Origin: Cunninghamella blakesleeana
Lineage: Eukaryota; Mucoromycota; Mucoromycetes; Mucorales; Cunninghamellaceae
NCBI GenBank assembly: GCA_017871115.1
Contig: JAFCIZ010000005.1
Coordinates: forward strand, 186,001 to 250,000
Length of the DNA: 64,000 nt
Direction: 5' to 3'
This document shows positions 12,289 through 23,793 of the stretch, one piece after another. Under the pieces are notes generated by a model. The model was not told the DNA's origin. It worked only from the letters and a program-made list of their open reading frames with translations, and ran no database searches. How positions within the stretch are numbered: position 1 is the stretch's first letter; every line of letters begins with the position of its first letter. A program made the position numbers and the translations under genes.

Positions 12289-13376
12289 TCATGTTGTTTT
12301 TGTATTAGCATTCTCTTGACGTCCTAAAATTTTGATCACAGGTGGTTTACTGTTGTTGTTACCGTTTTCAGAACCTTTTCCTTCACCTTTCGGTTTTTTA
12401 TCTTTATAATTACGAGAACGTTTAGGCTTTGATGAATTGGCTCCATCCTTTTTTGTTGATGGGGATGATGATCCACTCTTTTCTCCTCCGTTTCCAGACG
12501 ATGGAGCTGATGATGATGGTGGTGGTTTATTAAATTTCCTTGGTGGTCTATCATCGTGTTTTTTAGATGTTGGTGTTCCACTACTTTCATTTTCTTTATT
12601 ATTATTTTCTTTGTTATTATTAGCTTCATTATTTTTCCCTCCTCTTTCTTTTTCTTTTTCAAATTTCTTTTTGCTACGACGAGGTGGTTTTTTGGATTTA
12701 TCATTTGCATCTTTTTCTTGAGCTTCAGATTTAGGTGATGAAGAAGATGATGGAGATGATGATGATGCGTTTTTTTTTGCCAAAATGGCCCAGGCAGGTG
12801 ATGATCCTTGTGTAGACGATTTCTTTTTAGCTTTTGCTGCTGCTTTTGCAGCTTTTTGTGCACGAAGATGTTCTAATAATGGTGTGGTTTTTGGTTTATT
12901 AGCTTGTTCAGTTGCAAGTGTTTGAGCTATAAAAATGTGTTAAATATATATAATATTTAGCAAAAGAAAATCATTATATGTATATGTATATATATTCATG
13001 TGTATGCATGTGCGTGTATATTTTAATTCCATAGGATATAAGCATACCAGAAATCATTGCAATTCTATTTTCTAAACGTTCAATTTGTGAAGCACCTTCA
13101 ACAACTTCTGATTCACTATCTGGTTTATTTTCTTCTGCTTTAAGTGAGTCCATAAACCGTTGATAATCAGGATCTAATTGATGTAGCCATTAAAAAAATC
13201 TTATCAATAAAAAAATTTCCTGAGGCTAATATCTTTTTTTTTTAATACAATATATATATAACTTACCTTCTTCAATAGTTCCTTGACGAGCATCAGGCAC
13301 TTTATGTTCCTTAGGAATGCCTTGATAAGGAGCGAATTCAACCACGGCACGACTTTCGTTACCTATTTACCCAATG

Positions 13377-13413
<37 letters not shown>

Positions 13414-14006
13414 AACTTAGCTACCCTTCCTATATATATTTATTTTAATCTATATTAATATATAACTATTCTTCCAGTATATGAATTTACCTCGACTATC
13501 CATAAAAATATGACCATCAAAACCCTGATGGAAAGCAATAACTGCATCAATAGTTTTCATATGAAAATAAGCACGAGAGAATACACTTTCTTTGGATTTA
13601 CTATTATTATCATTATCATTATTATTATTAAAAAAAGCAATACACATGCATATATAAAGTATTATTATTAATACATAAAATAAAATAAGAATTTATATAC
13701 ATCTTTTATATATATAGTTATATACTTTGTTGTCAGTTTTCCAGGGATATATATTTTATAATCAACTAAATCATCCGTTGTCCATTGTTTTACAGCATTC
13801 ATAAAGATATCTTCTGGTAAATTAGGAGGTAAACGCCTAACAACAACTTTTGTTTTTGGTTCGTTTTTCTTGGTTCGTTTACTTTTCTTTTTTTTACGTT
13901 CTCTTCTTTTCTTTTTCTTTTCTGCTATTTTTTGTTTATCTTTTATTGATGCCTCATTATGATTTGCATTATCCGATTTATGGCTCACTACAGCACTATC
14001 CGCCAT
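12289..14006 (-). CDS. UPF3: Nonsense-mediated decay factor UPF3 (Smg4/UPF3)
   Basis: Bridges UPF2 to mRNA and the exon-junction complex in nonsense-mediated decay. Five exons (14006-13726, 13600-13491, 13362-13267, 13173-13048, 12926-12289) sum to 1251 nt, 416 aa. After a Lys/Arg-rich N-terminus comes the UPF3 RNP-like domain: KVVVRRLPPNLPEDIF, YKIYIPGKLTTN, VFSRAYFHMKTIDAVIAFHQ, GFDGHIFMDSRGNESRAVVE and FAPYQGIP. A coiled-coil-prone middle (EGASQIERLENRIAMISAQT) leads to an Ala/Lys segment, then a long disordered Ser/Lys/Pro/Asn C-terminal tail (about 170 aa). Out-of-frame ORFs opposite and alongside the tail are composition shadows. A (TA)n microsatellite (13380-13409) fills part of intron 2. 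Confidence 0.9.
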
Positions 14007-17000
14007 ATTTTTGTTAATATATTATAAAAAAATAAAAAAAAGTAAAGGGAAGGAAAAAAATGTAGGGAAAATAAAAAGGCGAACTGCGACGAAATTTTTA
14101 TAATAAATCCCGCCCTTATGCTAACCAGTCACGAGTACTTTTAATATATACCAATTTATAAGACTAAAAATAAAAACAAGTATATAATAAAATATTTATA
14201 CCAAAACATCATACTGTATCAAGTATCTCTTTTTAAAAAAAATTCATTTTTTCGACTCTATAGAAAATATAAATGAAATACCAAAAGATTTAACAAAACT
14301 GAGTTTATAATGCGATGATCATATAAAAACGAACTAGATTCTTTTTTTTATATCTTACTTTCCTTTTCCCTTTTCTACTTTTTATATATCTTATGCAACT
14401 ACCATTAAATATAAATAAAATGCACCAGTATATTGCCATTCAGTAAAAAAGTCAATATTTTAAAAATTATATATATTTTTTTTCTATTGAAATATTCAAA
14501 CGACTATTAAACATCATTAAATAATTTAAAATGATATGGTTGATCTAAAAAAATCCGAATCTCTGGATTTATAAAAAAATCAGGCACTTCAAACAATTTT
14601 GTATTATTCTATGAATCAACTCTACTAACATATTTGTTTGAAACGAATTTTTATATTTTAATTTCCTTTTTATTTTATGTTATTGCTTTAGTTTTAATGA
14701 CATGAAAATATACATATATATATATCAAATCTGCTCTTTTGCAATTGCCGCTATTACTTAGCATATATTTTATCATGCCCTTAGTCTATCATTATTGATA
14801 CCTGCTTTCCAGACAAATAAAATTACGAAATGGTAGAATACATGTAATATCATATTCATATAATAGTTATTTCCATAATTAATAATCAACTTAATAACTA
14901 TCTTTTTTTTTACATCTATACTTTTCTTCTTGGCTTTGCTTTCTTTGCTCTTCCTTTTTTCTATTTTATTTATATATGAGAATACTTTTTAAAACACTTT
15001 TATTATTTATTATTACTCTTTTTTGCTTTATACTTTATCATATTTATTATGTGTTTTTTAATATTTTTTTCTTAGAGTATATTTTTTAGTTAAATAAATT
15101 TACTTGTTTTCACAAGATTTGCGATAGACGCCATAGTCGCGTTATGAAATTCACCTCTTTAACCTACTAGAGAGTCGTCAGAACGCAAGACTATTTCTTA
15201 AAATAAATTCTACACGTTCAGAATAAATATATCTTTTTTTTTTTTATAAAATAGATTAAATGATACTTATTTACTTGAAAATAAATAAATAATGATAATA
15301 TAAAATATATCACAATAAAATTATATTTTTCACAGAATCCTTATTATATACTACTATATTATGAATGAACAAAATTGCAACACAGAAATTAAAACTCAAT
15401 CTTTCTTTTTATTACGCATAATCATCAAAAAAAACTAACTCAACTAGTTCCTAACCATATTTTCAAGAAGGAATCTTCTTCTAAGCATGGACAAAATATT
15501 AGATTCTGATTGTATTTTTTTTCTTAAAAAATATAAAAAAGTTCCATTACAATATATTCATTTCTTTCTTTTTCAAAAAGAATATTATAAAAAACAGCAA
15601 CCCACTATGCAATCCTTTTTTATTATTTTTGTTACTATTATTTTATTTTTACGTTGGGTTTATACCAAATAAGCCTATTTAATACTCTTACCTCTTCATA
15701 GACAAATACTAAGCTATAATATGATTATATAACCCCATTTTAATTTTATTTTTTTACTTTTCATTATATTACATTGTCCAATTTTTTTTATAGGTTCATA
15801 AACAAAGAGCAAGATACGACATGTATTAGAACTACCCAACCTCGGCGATGTCTCCGTCCCATTATTAGTACTTTATTTTTACTTTGACGACACATTATAT
15901 TTCTACTATATCTTTTTTTTCTTCTTGAAAATTCAGAAATAAGTACTAAAATAGAGTATATATATGGACTATTCAGTTCTGGAAATATACTGGTTTTTTT
16001 TATTTTGCAAAGATCTCAATATTATATCAGGCAATTCTTCTATGAAATTTTATCAGATCATAAACAGTTTTATATATTTTGTACAATAATTAGCCATTTT
16101 TTTAAAGACTTTTTTTTATTTTTTTATATGGGCTGATTATACTTTATAGGAAGAAATACTATTACGTAGCTATTTTCACTTGAACAGCTAACATAAATAA
16201 TATATTATTTTTACATACATCAAACATACCTTGTATTCCTTTTTTTTCCTTTTTCGTTAATTGGTAATTTTGAATTTAAAGATATGTTGATATGATTAAT
16301 ATGGTATATCTACACTGAACCTGTGTGTGACATAGAAATAAAGTTGAAACAAATAGAGGTTACACTGTATCTCTTTAATGATTTTATGATTATATATTTA
16401 AATTGGACGGCAACAATATATTTGTATATATGTATTATTTATAGAGTAAAACTGAATAAATAAATAAAATTCGCTCACCTATATATATCCATATTCATAT
16501 TTGTTTGACATTTTTTTAGTCTGGCCATATTTATAAAGTTTTACACAAGTTATAGTAATTAAAATGAAACGAATCATCCCATTTATTATACTTAATAATA
16601 AAAGTGGTGATATATATACATGGAGTTCATGAGAAAAACGCCATCTGACTTTTAAAACAATCATAATCAATTTGTAAATCATTTATTCTTATTCTTTGAA
16701 TAATACATGATTATTCTTATTGAAAACCCATTATGTTTTAAAGAAGTATACTAAACACAGGAAATAAAATAAAAAAGAATAAAACTGCGTACGTAAAAAG
16801 AATAGTCTCGCATTTATAAACTGGAACACCATGGAGAGTAAAAAAGAAATAAAAGTAAAATAAAATTGAATATATGGAAAAAAAGAAAAAAAAAAAGATG
16901 ATGATTTAAACTTTAATGAATAAAAAAGGTAAGAGGGGAACGAGATCAAAAAAAAAAAATAGTTTTTATATAATTACTTAATAAATACGTAATTAATAAA

Positions 17001-17466
17001 AAAAGTGTAACTATAAGGTTAAAATATACCATAAAAATATATGCTTTTTTTCTTTTTGCACATGACCTAACCAATATTTTTTAGGGAAGCTAATGAAAAA
17101 AAAAATCTCCGCGTATTTATTTTTTAAAAAAAAGGACCAACTAAAAACGACGATTATAGAAATGATAATTCATGTCCGATTATCCATTTTCTCACAATAT
17201 CTACTAAATACATATTAAAAAAAAATAATGAAAAAAAAGAAAAGAATGAAAAGAAGAAGAAAGACAAGAATAAAAAGAAGTAAAAGAATGAGAAGAAGAA
17301 AACATAATGAAAAATAAAAAATTCGGGTAATATGTAATATCAATAAAAATAAGTGATATTTAATATATTTTAATATACTTAATAATACGACAAAATGAAA
17401 GAAAAATACAATTGTTATTATTATAAGATTAACTTTTCTTTTTTGATTTTTGACATGACATTTAAC
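14007..17466. other. Gene desert upstream of UPF3 and of the permease pair
   Basis: About 3.5 kb of highly AT-rich DNA. The UPF3 promoter must lie at its left end. The only ORFs are short (for example 15487-15672 and 17215-17469) and made of low-complexity Phe/Ile/Lys/Leu codons, so I do not call them genes. Two small less AT-rich islets stand out: 15115-15200 and about 15795-15890. Neither matches a tRNA or a protein that I recognise. Confidence 0.5.
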
Positions 17467-17640
17467 CAAGATATAGTTTATAGAATCGAAAAACTATATA
17501 ACTGTGAGAAGAACTTTATCTTGTATTAAAAAAAAAAAAGAAAAAAAAGATAAAAAAGAGAAGAGGAAACATAGTTTTTATTTCTAAAGTAATATTAAGT
17601 TGGAGCACATGATGAGAAAAAAGCACTTGCCAATAAAAGT
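17467..17640 (+). promoter_or_regulatory. Promoter block shared with the second permease, including a CCAAT box
   Basis: This stretch is closely similar to 20492-20645 upstream of the second permease copy. Best preserved are TGTGAGAAGAACTTtATC (from 17503) and AGTTGGAGCACATGATGAG (17598-17616), followed by a CCAAT pentamer at 17629-17633, about 215 bp before the ATG. Retention in both copies while flanks diverge suggests function as a promoter or 5' UTR element; the factor is unknown. Confidence 0.6.
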
Positions 17641-17843
17641 AATTACCATGGAAAGTCGAATTCTTATTTTAATCTCAGCTCGCGTTTGGCTATTAAAAAA
17701 AATTCTACCATTCATTTCTACAAAGTATTCTGTCTTTCTTTTCTATATATTTATCTGTTTATGATAACAATAATACGTAGTTTATTATTTTTATTATAGT
17801 TACTATAAATCTTTTAATCTTATATTATATAAATAACAAAAAT

Positions 17844-19469
17844 ATGTCATACACAGAAAAAAAAGAAGTAGTTACTTATGAAGGATCAGTTGGTGACCAT
17901 TATTCAGAATCATTTGAAAATGGTGAATTTGTTGACGTTGACCGTTCTCAGGCTGGTTCTTCATATTTAGCTTATGCCAACATTGTTTGCGTTATTGTAA
18001 ATTATTATAATTTGTAATATAATGATGATGGCGTTTGATTAATTGGTTTTCTTTTTATTTATTTTTTATTCATGCAATATAGGTTGGCACTGGTATGCTT
18101 GGTCTTCCATATGCATTAAAGCAAGGTGGATGGTTTGGGTAAATTATCAATAAATATAGATGAACATGCTTTGTTATTATTTTATAAAAAATGATTTATT
18201 CTATCTTGCTAACATTTTATTTTATATACTGTTGTTTTCATAATATTAACAATTATAATAATTAAAGCTTATTCATTCTTTTCCTTGCTTGGTTTATGTC
18301 CACTTATACCGCCATTATTTTAATCAAATGTTTATACGTCGTTGGTAATAAACGGTTATTAAATTATAAAGATGTTGCAACTGCAGCATTTGGGATTGTT
18401 GGTGGTTGGGTGAGTTTCTTCTTTAATGCCTGGGTTACCTTGGGTGCTCCTATTTTATATATGGTACTTTCTGGTGATAATTTCCATCAGTTGTGTAAAG
18501 GCACCTCTGCTGAATTAGATGTCAACCAATGGAGAATCATTTCTTGTGCCATTATTGCTGGTCCATTTATTATAGTAAAAAATATGAAAGAAGTCGCTTT
18601 CATGTCCGTCTTTGGCGTTGTTGCTACTGTTATCGTGGTGATTATTGTTTTGGCCATTTCCTGCATAGATCAAGCTCATTTCACACAAATGACAATCGAC
18701 GCAATTGAACATGACGGTGTTATTTGGGATCAATTCCCTGTTGCTTTAGCTACCATTTCTTTCAGTTTTGGTGGTAACATTGTTTATCCTCATGTCGAAG
18801 CATCTATGAAAAACCGCAATGCTTGGACCAAAGTATGTACTGCTGGTTTAGGTACTTGTGCTCTTTTGTACTTTTTAATTGCTATTCCAGGTTACTATAT
18901 TTTTGGTAATACTGTCAAATCCCCTATTTATGATAGCATCTCTGATGGTGTTCCCAAAATCATTGCTATCATTTTAATGACCGTCAACATTCTTGTATCT
19001 TCTCCTATTTTATTAACTTCATTTTCTTTGGATTGTGAAGAAATGACTAATATTACTGTTGAACGCTTTGGTAAATGGGGTGAATTTGGTATTCGTGCCG
19101 TTTTCCGTATCATTATTATGGTAGTTGTTGGTGTAATTGCTTGCTCTGTACCTCTTTTCAGTGCTTTAATGTCTCTTATTGGTGCTTTTGCTAACTGCTT
19201 ATTAATTTTTGTTTTCCCTGTTGCATTCTATCTTAAATTAACCGGATTCCGTAACAAACCTATTTATGAACTTGTATGGTGTGCTTTGATTGTTATTCTT
19301 GGTATCGTTGGTAGGTTTTTATTTTGTTAATTCTATTTTTATTAATATTCTGCCCTCTAGTAAGATTAGATATTCTAACGGCTTTTTTTTTTACACCTTT
19401 TTTTCAGGTTTAATTTTTGGGTCTCGTTCTGCCATTATTGATCTTATCAATGCAACAAAATATGACTAA
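17844..19469 (+). CDS. Amino-acid permease, AAAP (Avt1-like) family, copy 1
   Basis: Multi-pass transporter of the amino acid/auxin permease family (Aa_trans); relatives move neutral amino acids across the vacuolar or plasma membrane. Four exons (17844-17996, 18083-18138, 18268-19310, 19408-19469) give 437 aa. A hydrophilic acidic N-terminus (about 40 aa) precedes the first helix, with VGTGMLGLPYALKQGGWFG, the hallmark first-helix motif. About ten to eleven hydrophobic segments follow, including ISFSFGGNIVYPHVEASM. The last intron, inside GIVG/LIFG, is absent from copy 2. It is about 78% or more identical to copy 2 in protein by eye. The substrate cannot be told from sequence. Confidence 0.88.
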
Positions 19470-20491
19470 ATTGACCAAATCATGAAGTAAAAGCAATTGT
19501 AAATATCAGAAATTATTTTATTATAAAAAAATAATGGTATCCAATTTAATTTTTAATATAATTAAACTTTGTAAATAGGATGATTTTTATTATTATTTAT
19601 ATTTGTACAATATCAATAAAATAATTAATATTATAAAAAAAATAGACTGATTTATATAAAAGGTAATGTAAAGAATGAATGTTAATGGTGGATTATTAAA
19701 AAGGTGAAGAAAAAACAATTGGAAAAAAAAAACGAGCTCCGCCAACAATTTAATTTTTTTTTAAAAAAACTCGGAATTTAAATGCCGCTACAAGTTTTTT
19801 TAAGTCTATTTATTTTTTTCTCGACCATTTTTTCAGGCTCGATTTTTTTTTTATCAATATTTTTCTTTAACCGTGTTTTATTTTTTATTTTTTTTATTTT
19901 TTTAAAAAAAAACCTTTTAAAGGCAATTGTAACTTACATTTATAAAAATGTAACAACTGAAAAAAAAAAAAAATTGGATGACAAATATAGTAAAAAAAAA
20001 AAACGGGGGACAATAAAGAAAAATATATAATATATATAGACAAGTGAAATTATTAAATATGATATTCCTTTTTAGGATTTAGTACGTCATGTAAATAGAC
20101 CATAATACGTAATATTAAAATATAATACCAAGCAACTAGGGTATTATTTAAAAAGTGGGTACAATTTGGTATATATTAAATAGAAGAAATTATACATACA
20201 CGTTATCTGATCATAGCTAGCAGCTATATCCATAAAATAAAATAAAACAAAAGAGAAATATATGAAACCTGAAGAGAAAAGAAGGATTTCATTTTGTTTT
20301 AAAAAAAGAAAAAACTGAAAGTATTGGGTAAAAAAGAAAATTACTATAAAAATTTTTATTCATTCAAATACCGAAGGAAAAGGCCAATCCATTACATAAT
20401 TTCTATTTTAAGCGATAAAAATGAAGGGAAAATAGACTGTGAGAAATATAAGATAAGCTTTGATTTAATTTTTTGATATGATTTTTTTTTC
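19470..20491. other. Intergenic between the tandem permeases
   Basis: About 1 kb. The first 200 bp resemble the 3' flank of copy 2 (shared ATTGTAAATA and TTGTAAATAGG elements), so the duplication included the 3' UTR. The ORF at 19782-20030 is low-complexity Phe/Lys sequence and is not called. Nothing else is seen. Confidence 0.55.
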
Positions 20492-20645
20492 AAGATATGG
20501 TTTAGAAGATCGTAAGATAATATAAATGTGAGAAGAACTTAATCTCTTGTATATTTTTTAAAAAAAAATGGGAAAAGGAAATGTAATTTAAAGAGAGTAA
20601 TTTAGTTGGAGCACATGATGAGTCAAAAACAATCACCAATGAAAA
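20492..20645 (+). promoter_or_regulatory. Promoter block shared with the first permease, including a CCAAT box
   Basis: Partner of the block at 17467-17640. TGTGAGAAGAACTTaATC starts at 20527, TAGTTGGAGCACATGATGAG lies at 20603-20622 and CCAAT at 20636-20640, about 354 bp before the ATG. The spacing to the start codon differs from copy 1 because of a pyrimidine-rich insertion at 20755-20960. Confidence 0.6.
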
Positions 20646-20989
20646 TCATTTATATAAAGTACCACAAAAACTCGATTGGGTTTATTTTATTTTTCGAAAA
20701 TAGGAAATATCCTTTTCAACCTCAGATCGACTTAGTATAAATACTAAATTTTTTTATTCTTCTTTTTTTCCTTTTCTCTTTCTCTTTTTATTTATTTATT
20801 TATTATACTTATTTGTTTATAATAACAATAACAACAATAATATATAAATAGTTTATTTTTATTATTGTTACTATAAACTTTGTAATTTTATATTTCCTTT
20901 CCTTCCTTTCTTTTTTTCTCTCTCTTATTATCTAGATTTTTTATTATATTTTTTTTACCTGTCAAATAGACTTTTTTATATAAAAAAAA

Positions 20990-22518
20990 ATGTCATACGC
21001 AGAAAAAAAAGAACCCGTTACTTATGAAGGATCTATTGTCGAAGATCATTATTCAGAATCATTTGAAAACGGTGAATTTATTGACGTTGATCGTTCTAAG
21101 GCTGGTTCCTCATCTTTAGCTTATTTCAATATTGTTTGCGTAATTGTAAGTCATCCTCTTTTTATATATTAATATAATTTTTTTTTTTATGATGATGACG
21201 ATTAATTTTTTATTCATTTTTTTTTTATTTCATTTTATTTAATATATAGGCTGGTACTGGTACACTCGGTCTTCCATACGCATTAAGACAAGGTGGATGG
21301 TTTGGGTAAGTCATCATTTTATTATTATTGTTATTATTATTATTTCAATATATATAAACGTACCCAATTTATTGTTTCATGAAAACTAATTTATTTTATT
21401 TTATTAAAATATATATCTATAGTTTATTCATTCTTTTCCTTGCTTGGTTTATGTCCACTTATACCGCTACCATTTTAATTAAATGTTTATATGTTGTTGG
21501 AAACAAGCGATTATTAAATTATAAAGACGTTGCAACTGCAGCCTTCGGTGTCATTGGTGGTTGGGTGAGTTTCTTCTTTAATGCATGGATTACCTTGGGT
21601 GCTCCTATTTTATATATGGTACTTTCTGGTGATAACTTACATCAATTATGTAAAGGTTCCTCCGCTGAATTAGATGCCATTAAATGGAGAATCATTTCTT
21701 GTGCCATTGTTGCTATTCCATTTATTATGGTAAAAAATATGAAAGAAGTTGCCATTATGTCTGCCTTTGGTGCCCTTGCTACTGCTGTGGTAGTAATCAT
21801 CGTTTTGGTTGTATCTTGTGTAGATCAAGCCCACCTTGCTCCAAATACAATTGGCGGTATTCACAACAGTGTTATTTGGGATCAATTCCCTGTTGCCTTA
21901 GCTACCATTTCTTTCAGTTTTGGTGGTAACATTGTTTATCCTCATGTCGAAGCATCTATGAAAAACCGCAAAGATTGGACCAAAGTATGTGCTGCTGGTT
22001 TAGGTACTTGTGCTCTTTTGTATTTCTTGACTGCTGTCCCTGGTTATTACATTTTTGGTAATAAAGTTGAATCCCCTATCTACAATAGTATCACTGATGG
22101 TGTTCCCAAAATTGTTGCTATCGTTTTAATGACTATCCATGTGATCATGGCTTCTCCTATTTTATTAACTTCATTTTCTTTGGATTGTGAAGAAATGGCT
22201 AATATTACTGTTGAACGTTTCGGTAAATGGGGTGAATTTGGTATTCGTGCTGTTTTCCGTATCATTATTATGGTAGTTGTTGGTGTAATTGCTTGTTCTG
22301 TACCTCTTTTCAGTGCTTTAATGTCTCTTATTGGTGCTTTTGCTAACTGCTTATTAATTTTTGTTTTCCCTGTTGCATTCTATCTTAAATTAACCGGATT
22401 CCGTAACAAACCTATTTATGAACTTGTATGGTGTGCTTTGATTGTTATTCTTGGTATTGTTGGTCTTATCTTTGGGTCACGCTCTGCCATTCTTGATCTT
22501 ATGCATCCTGCAGCATAA
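20990..22518 (+). CDS. Amino-acid permease, AAAP (Avt1-like) family, copy 2
   Basis: Tandem paralog of the upstream permease, same strand, start codons about 3.15 kb apart. Three exons (20990-21145, 21250-21305, 21423-22518) give 435 aa. Introns 1 and 2 sit at the same positions as in copy 1, but the third is missing, so GIVGLIFGSRSA is read straight through. The N-terminus MSYAEKKEPVTYEGSIVEDH is nearly that of copy 1, and the first-helix motif is AGTGTLGLPYALRQGGWFG. A 161-nt stretch (22297-22457) is identical to copy 1 at every base, while the hydrophobic segment around 21760-21870 is quite diverged. Role and substrate as for copy 1. Confidence 0.88.
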
Positions 22519-23793
22519 ATGAATTAACTAAATGTTGAAGTGAAAACGATTGTAAATAACCAGTAGCCATTTTTTTTTATAAAAAAAATAGTAATATCCA
22601 ATAATTTTTAATATCAATAAATCTTGTAAATAGGCCATTGTTTTATTTTATTTATACTTTATTTGTAACATTATATCAATCAAAATAAAAAATAATATAT
22701 ATAAATATAACATGTAATGACTTTAATATATAATGTGAAAGAAATAGTGAAAAGAAAGAATTAAATAGCTGTAATTACCATAATTTTTTTTAATAACTAT
22801 TACACTTTTTTAGCTATAAATGAAAGTTAAACTTCATTTTTTTTTCCTACCTCATTTTTTATTATTATGCAGTTAAAGATACCCGCTTACATATTTTAAT
22901 TTTTATGAGCATCCTTATACATATATAAAATTGATTCTTCTAATACTTGTGTACACCCAAAGACTATCAAATGAAAAGTAAAGTACTTTTTAATAGTCAA
23001 AGAATCCCTCATTAAAATGAAGTATATTGGCAATGTATACGCATAAAAGTAAAATGAAAGTCCTTTCCATTTTTTTATCTTACTGATACAACTTTATATA
23101 ATACTCACAGGGTTAAAAAAATTTTTTTTTTGTTTATTTTTACTTTTTTCTATATGTAGTATTTGTTATTTTATTTATTTATTTTAAATAGAATTAAATA
23201 AATGATAGCTATTAGTTGTGTTGTCTATTTTTATTATGTAAATAGGTTTATCAATATCATTGATTCTCTTATAAAAATTAATGTGCCTATAGAGAATGAT
23301 AGCATTAGCTATATATTAAAACTACAAGCCAATTGGTGCATTATTTATGATAACAATTAAAATATTTAACCTGGATTTTATTCTTTAAATAAATCATCCA
23401 CTACTTAAGATCATTAAGTTAGTTAACCACTATTTATACTAATCTTTTGAAATTTATCATGCGTTTAAAGATAACGGTCTTGATATCGAACTGATAAAAT
23501 TTCAAACCAGTTGATTCTTTGTATGCAAGGATAAGATATTTTTTAGCTTGAATAATAGCCTAAAGATATACTCATGAATATTCAAAATTATGTATTAAAA
23601 ATTAATTTAAATATAAAATATAATTATTTTAACTATAAGTTAAAATTTTAAGCTAGTTAGTTTATTTTCTGTAAAGGGAAATGATAATCCAGCTTAACCA
23701 TTAGTAATTGGCTGCTATATCTATATTTATTAGTTTGAGAAAGGAGAGTTACAATTTTATGGTTTAAAAGAAAAAATTTTTTGAAAAAAATTA
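22519..23793. other. Intergenic, convergent, between permease 2 and the siderophore transporter
   Basis: About 1.3 kb of AT-rich DNA holding the 3' ends of two convergent genes. No ORF, RNA or mobile-element remnant is recognised. Confidence 0.5.

Noticed and set aside
12336..12863. Long overlapping ORFs (175 aa on the minus strand, 94 aa on the plus strand) at the UPF3 C-terminus
   Set aside because: Frame shadows of the Ser/Lys/Asn-rich UPF3 tail; they consist of His/Lys/Leu or Ser/Phe/Leu runs and have no independent start context.
17597..17616. ATGATGA in the shared permease block as a box C of a C/D snoRNA
   Set aside because: No CTGA box D at a suitable distance downstream in either copy, and no flanking stem; a promoter or leader element is more likely.
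19782..20030. 82-codon ORF between the permeases
   Set aside because: Made of T and A runs (Phe/Ile then Lys), no motif, and inside duplicated flanking DNA.
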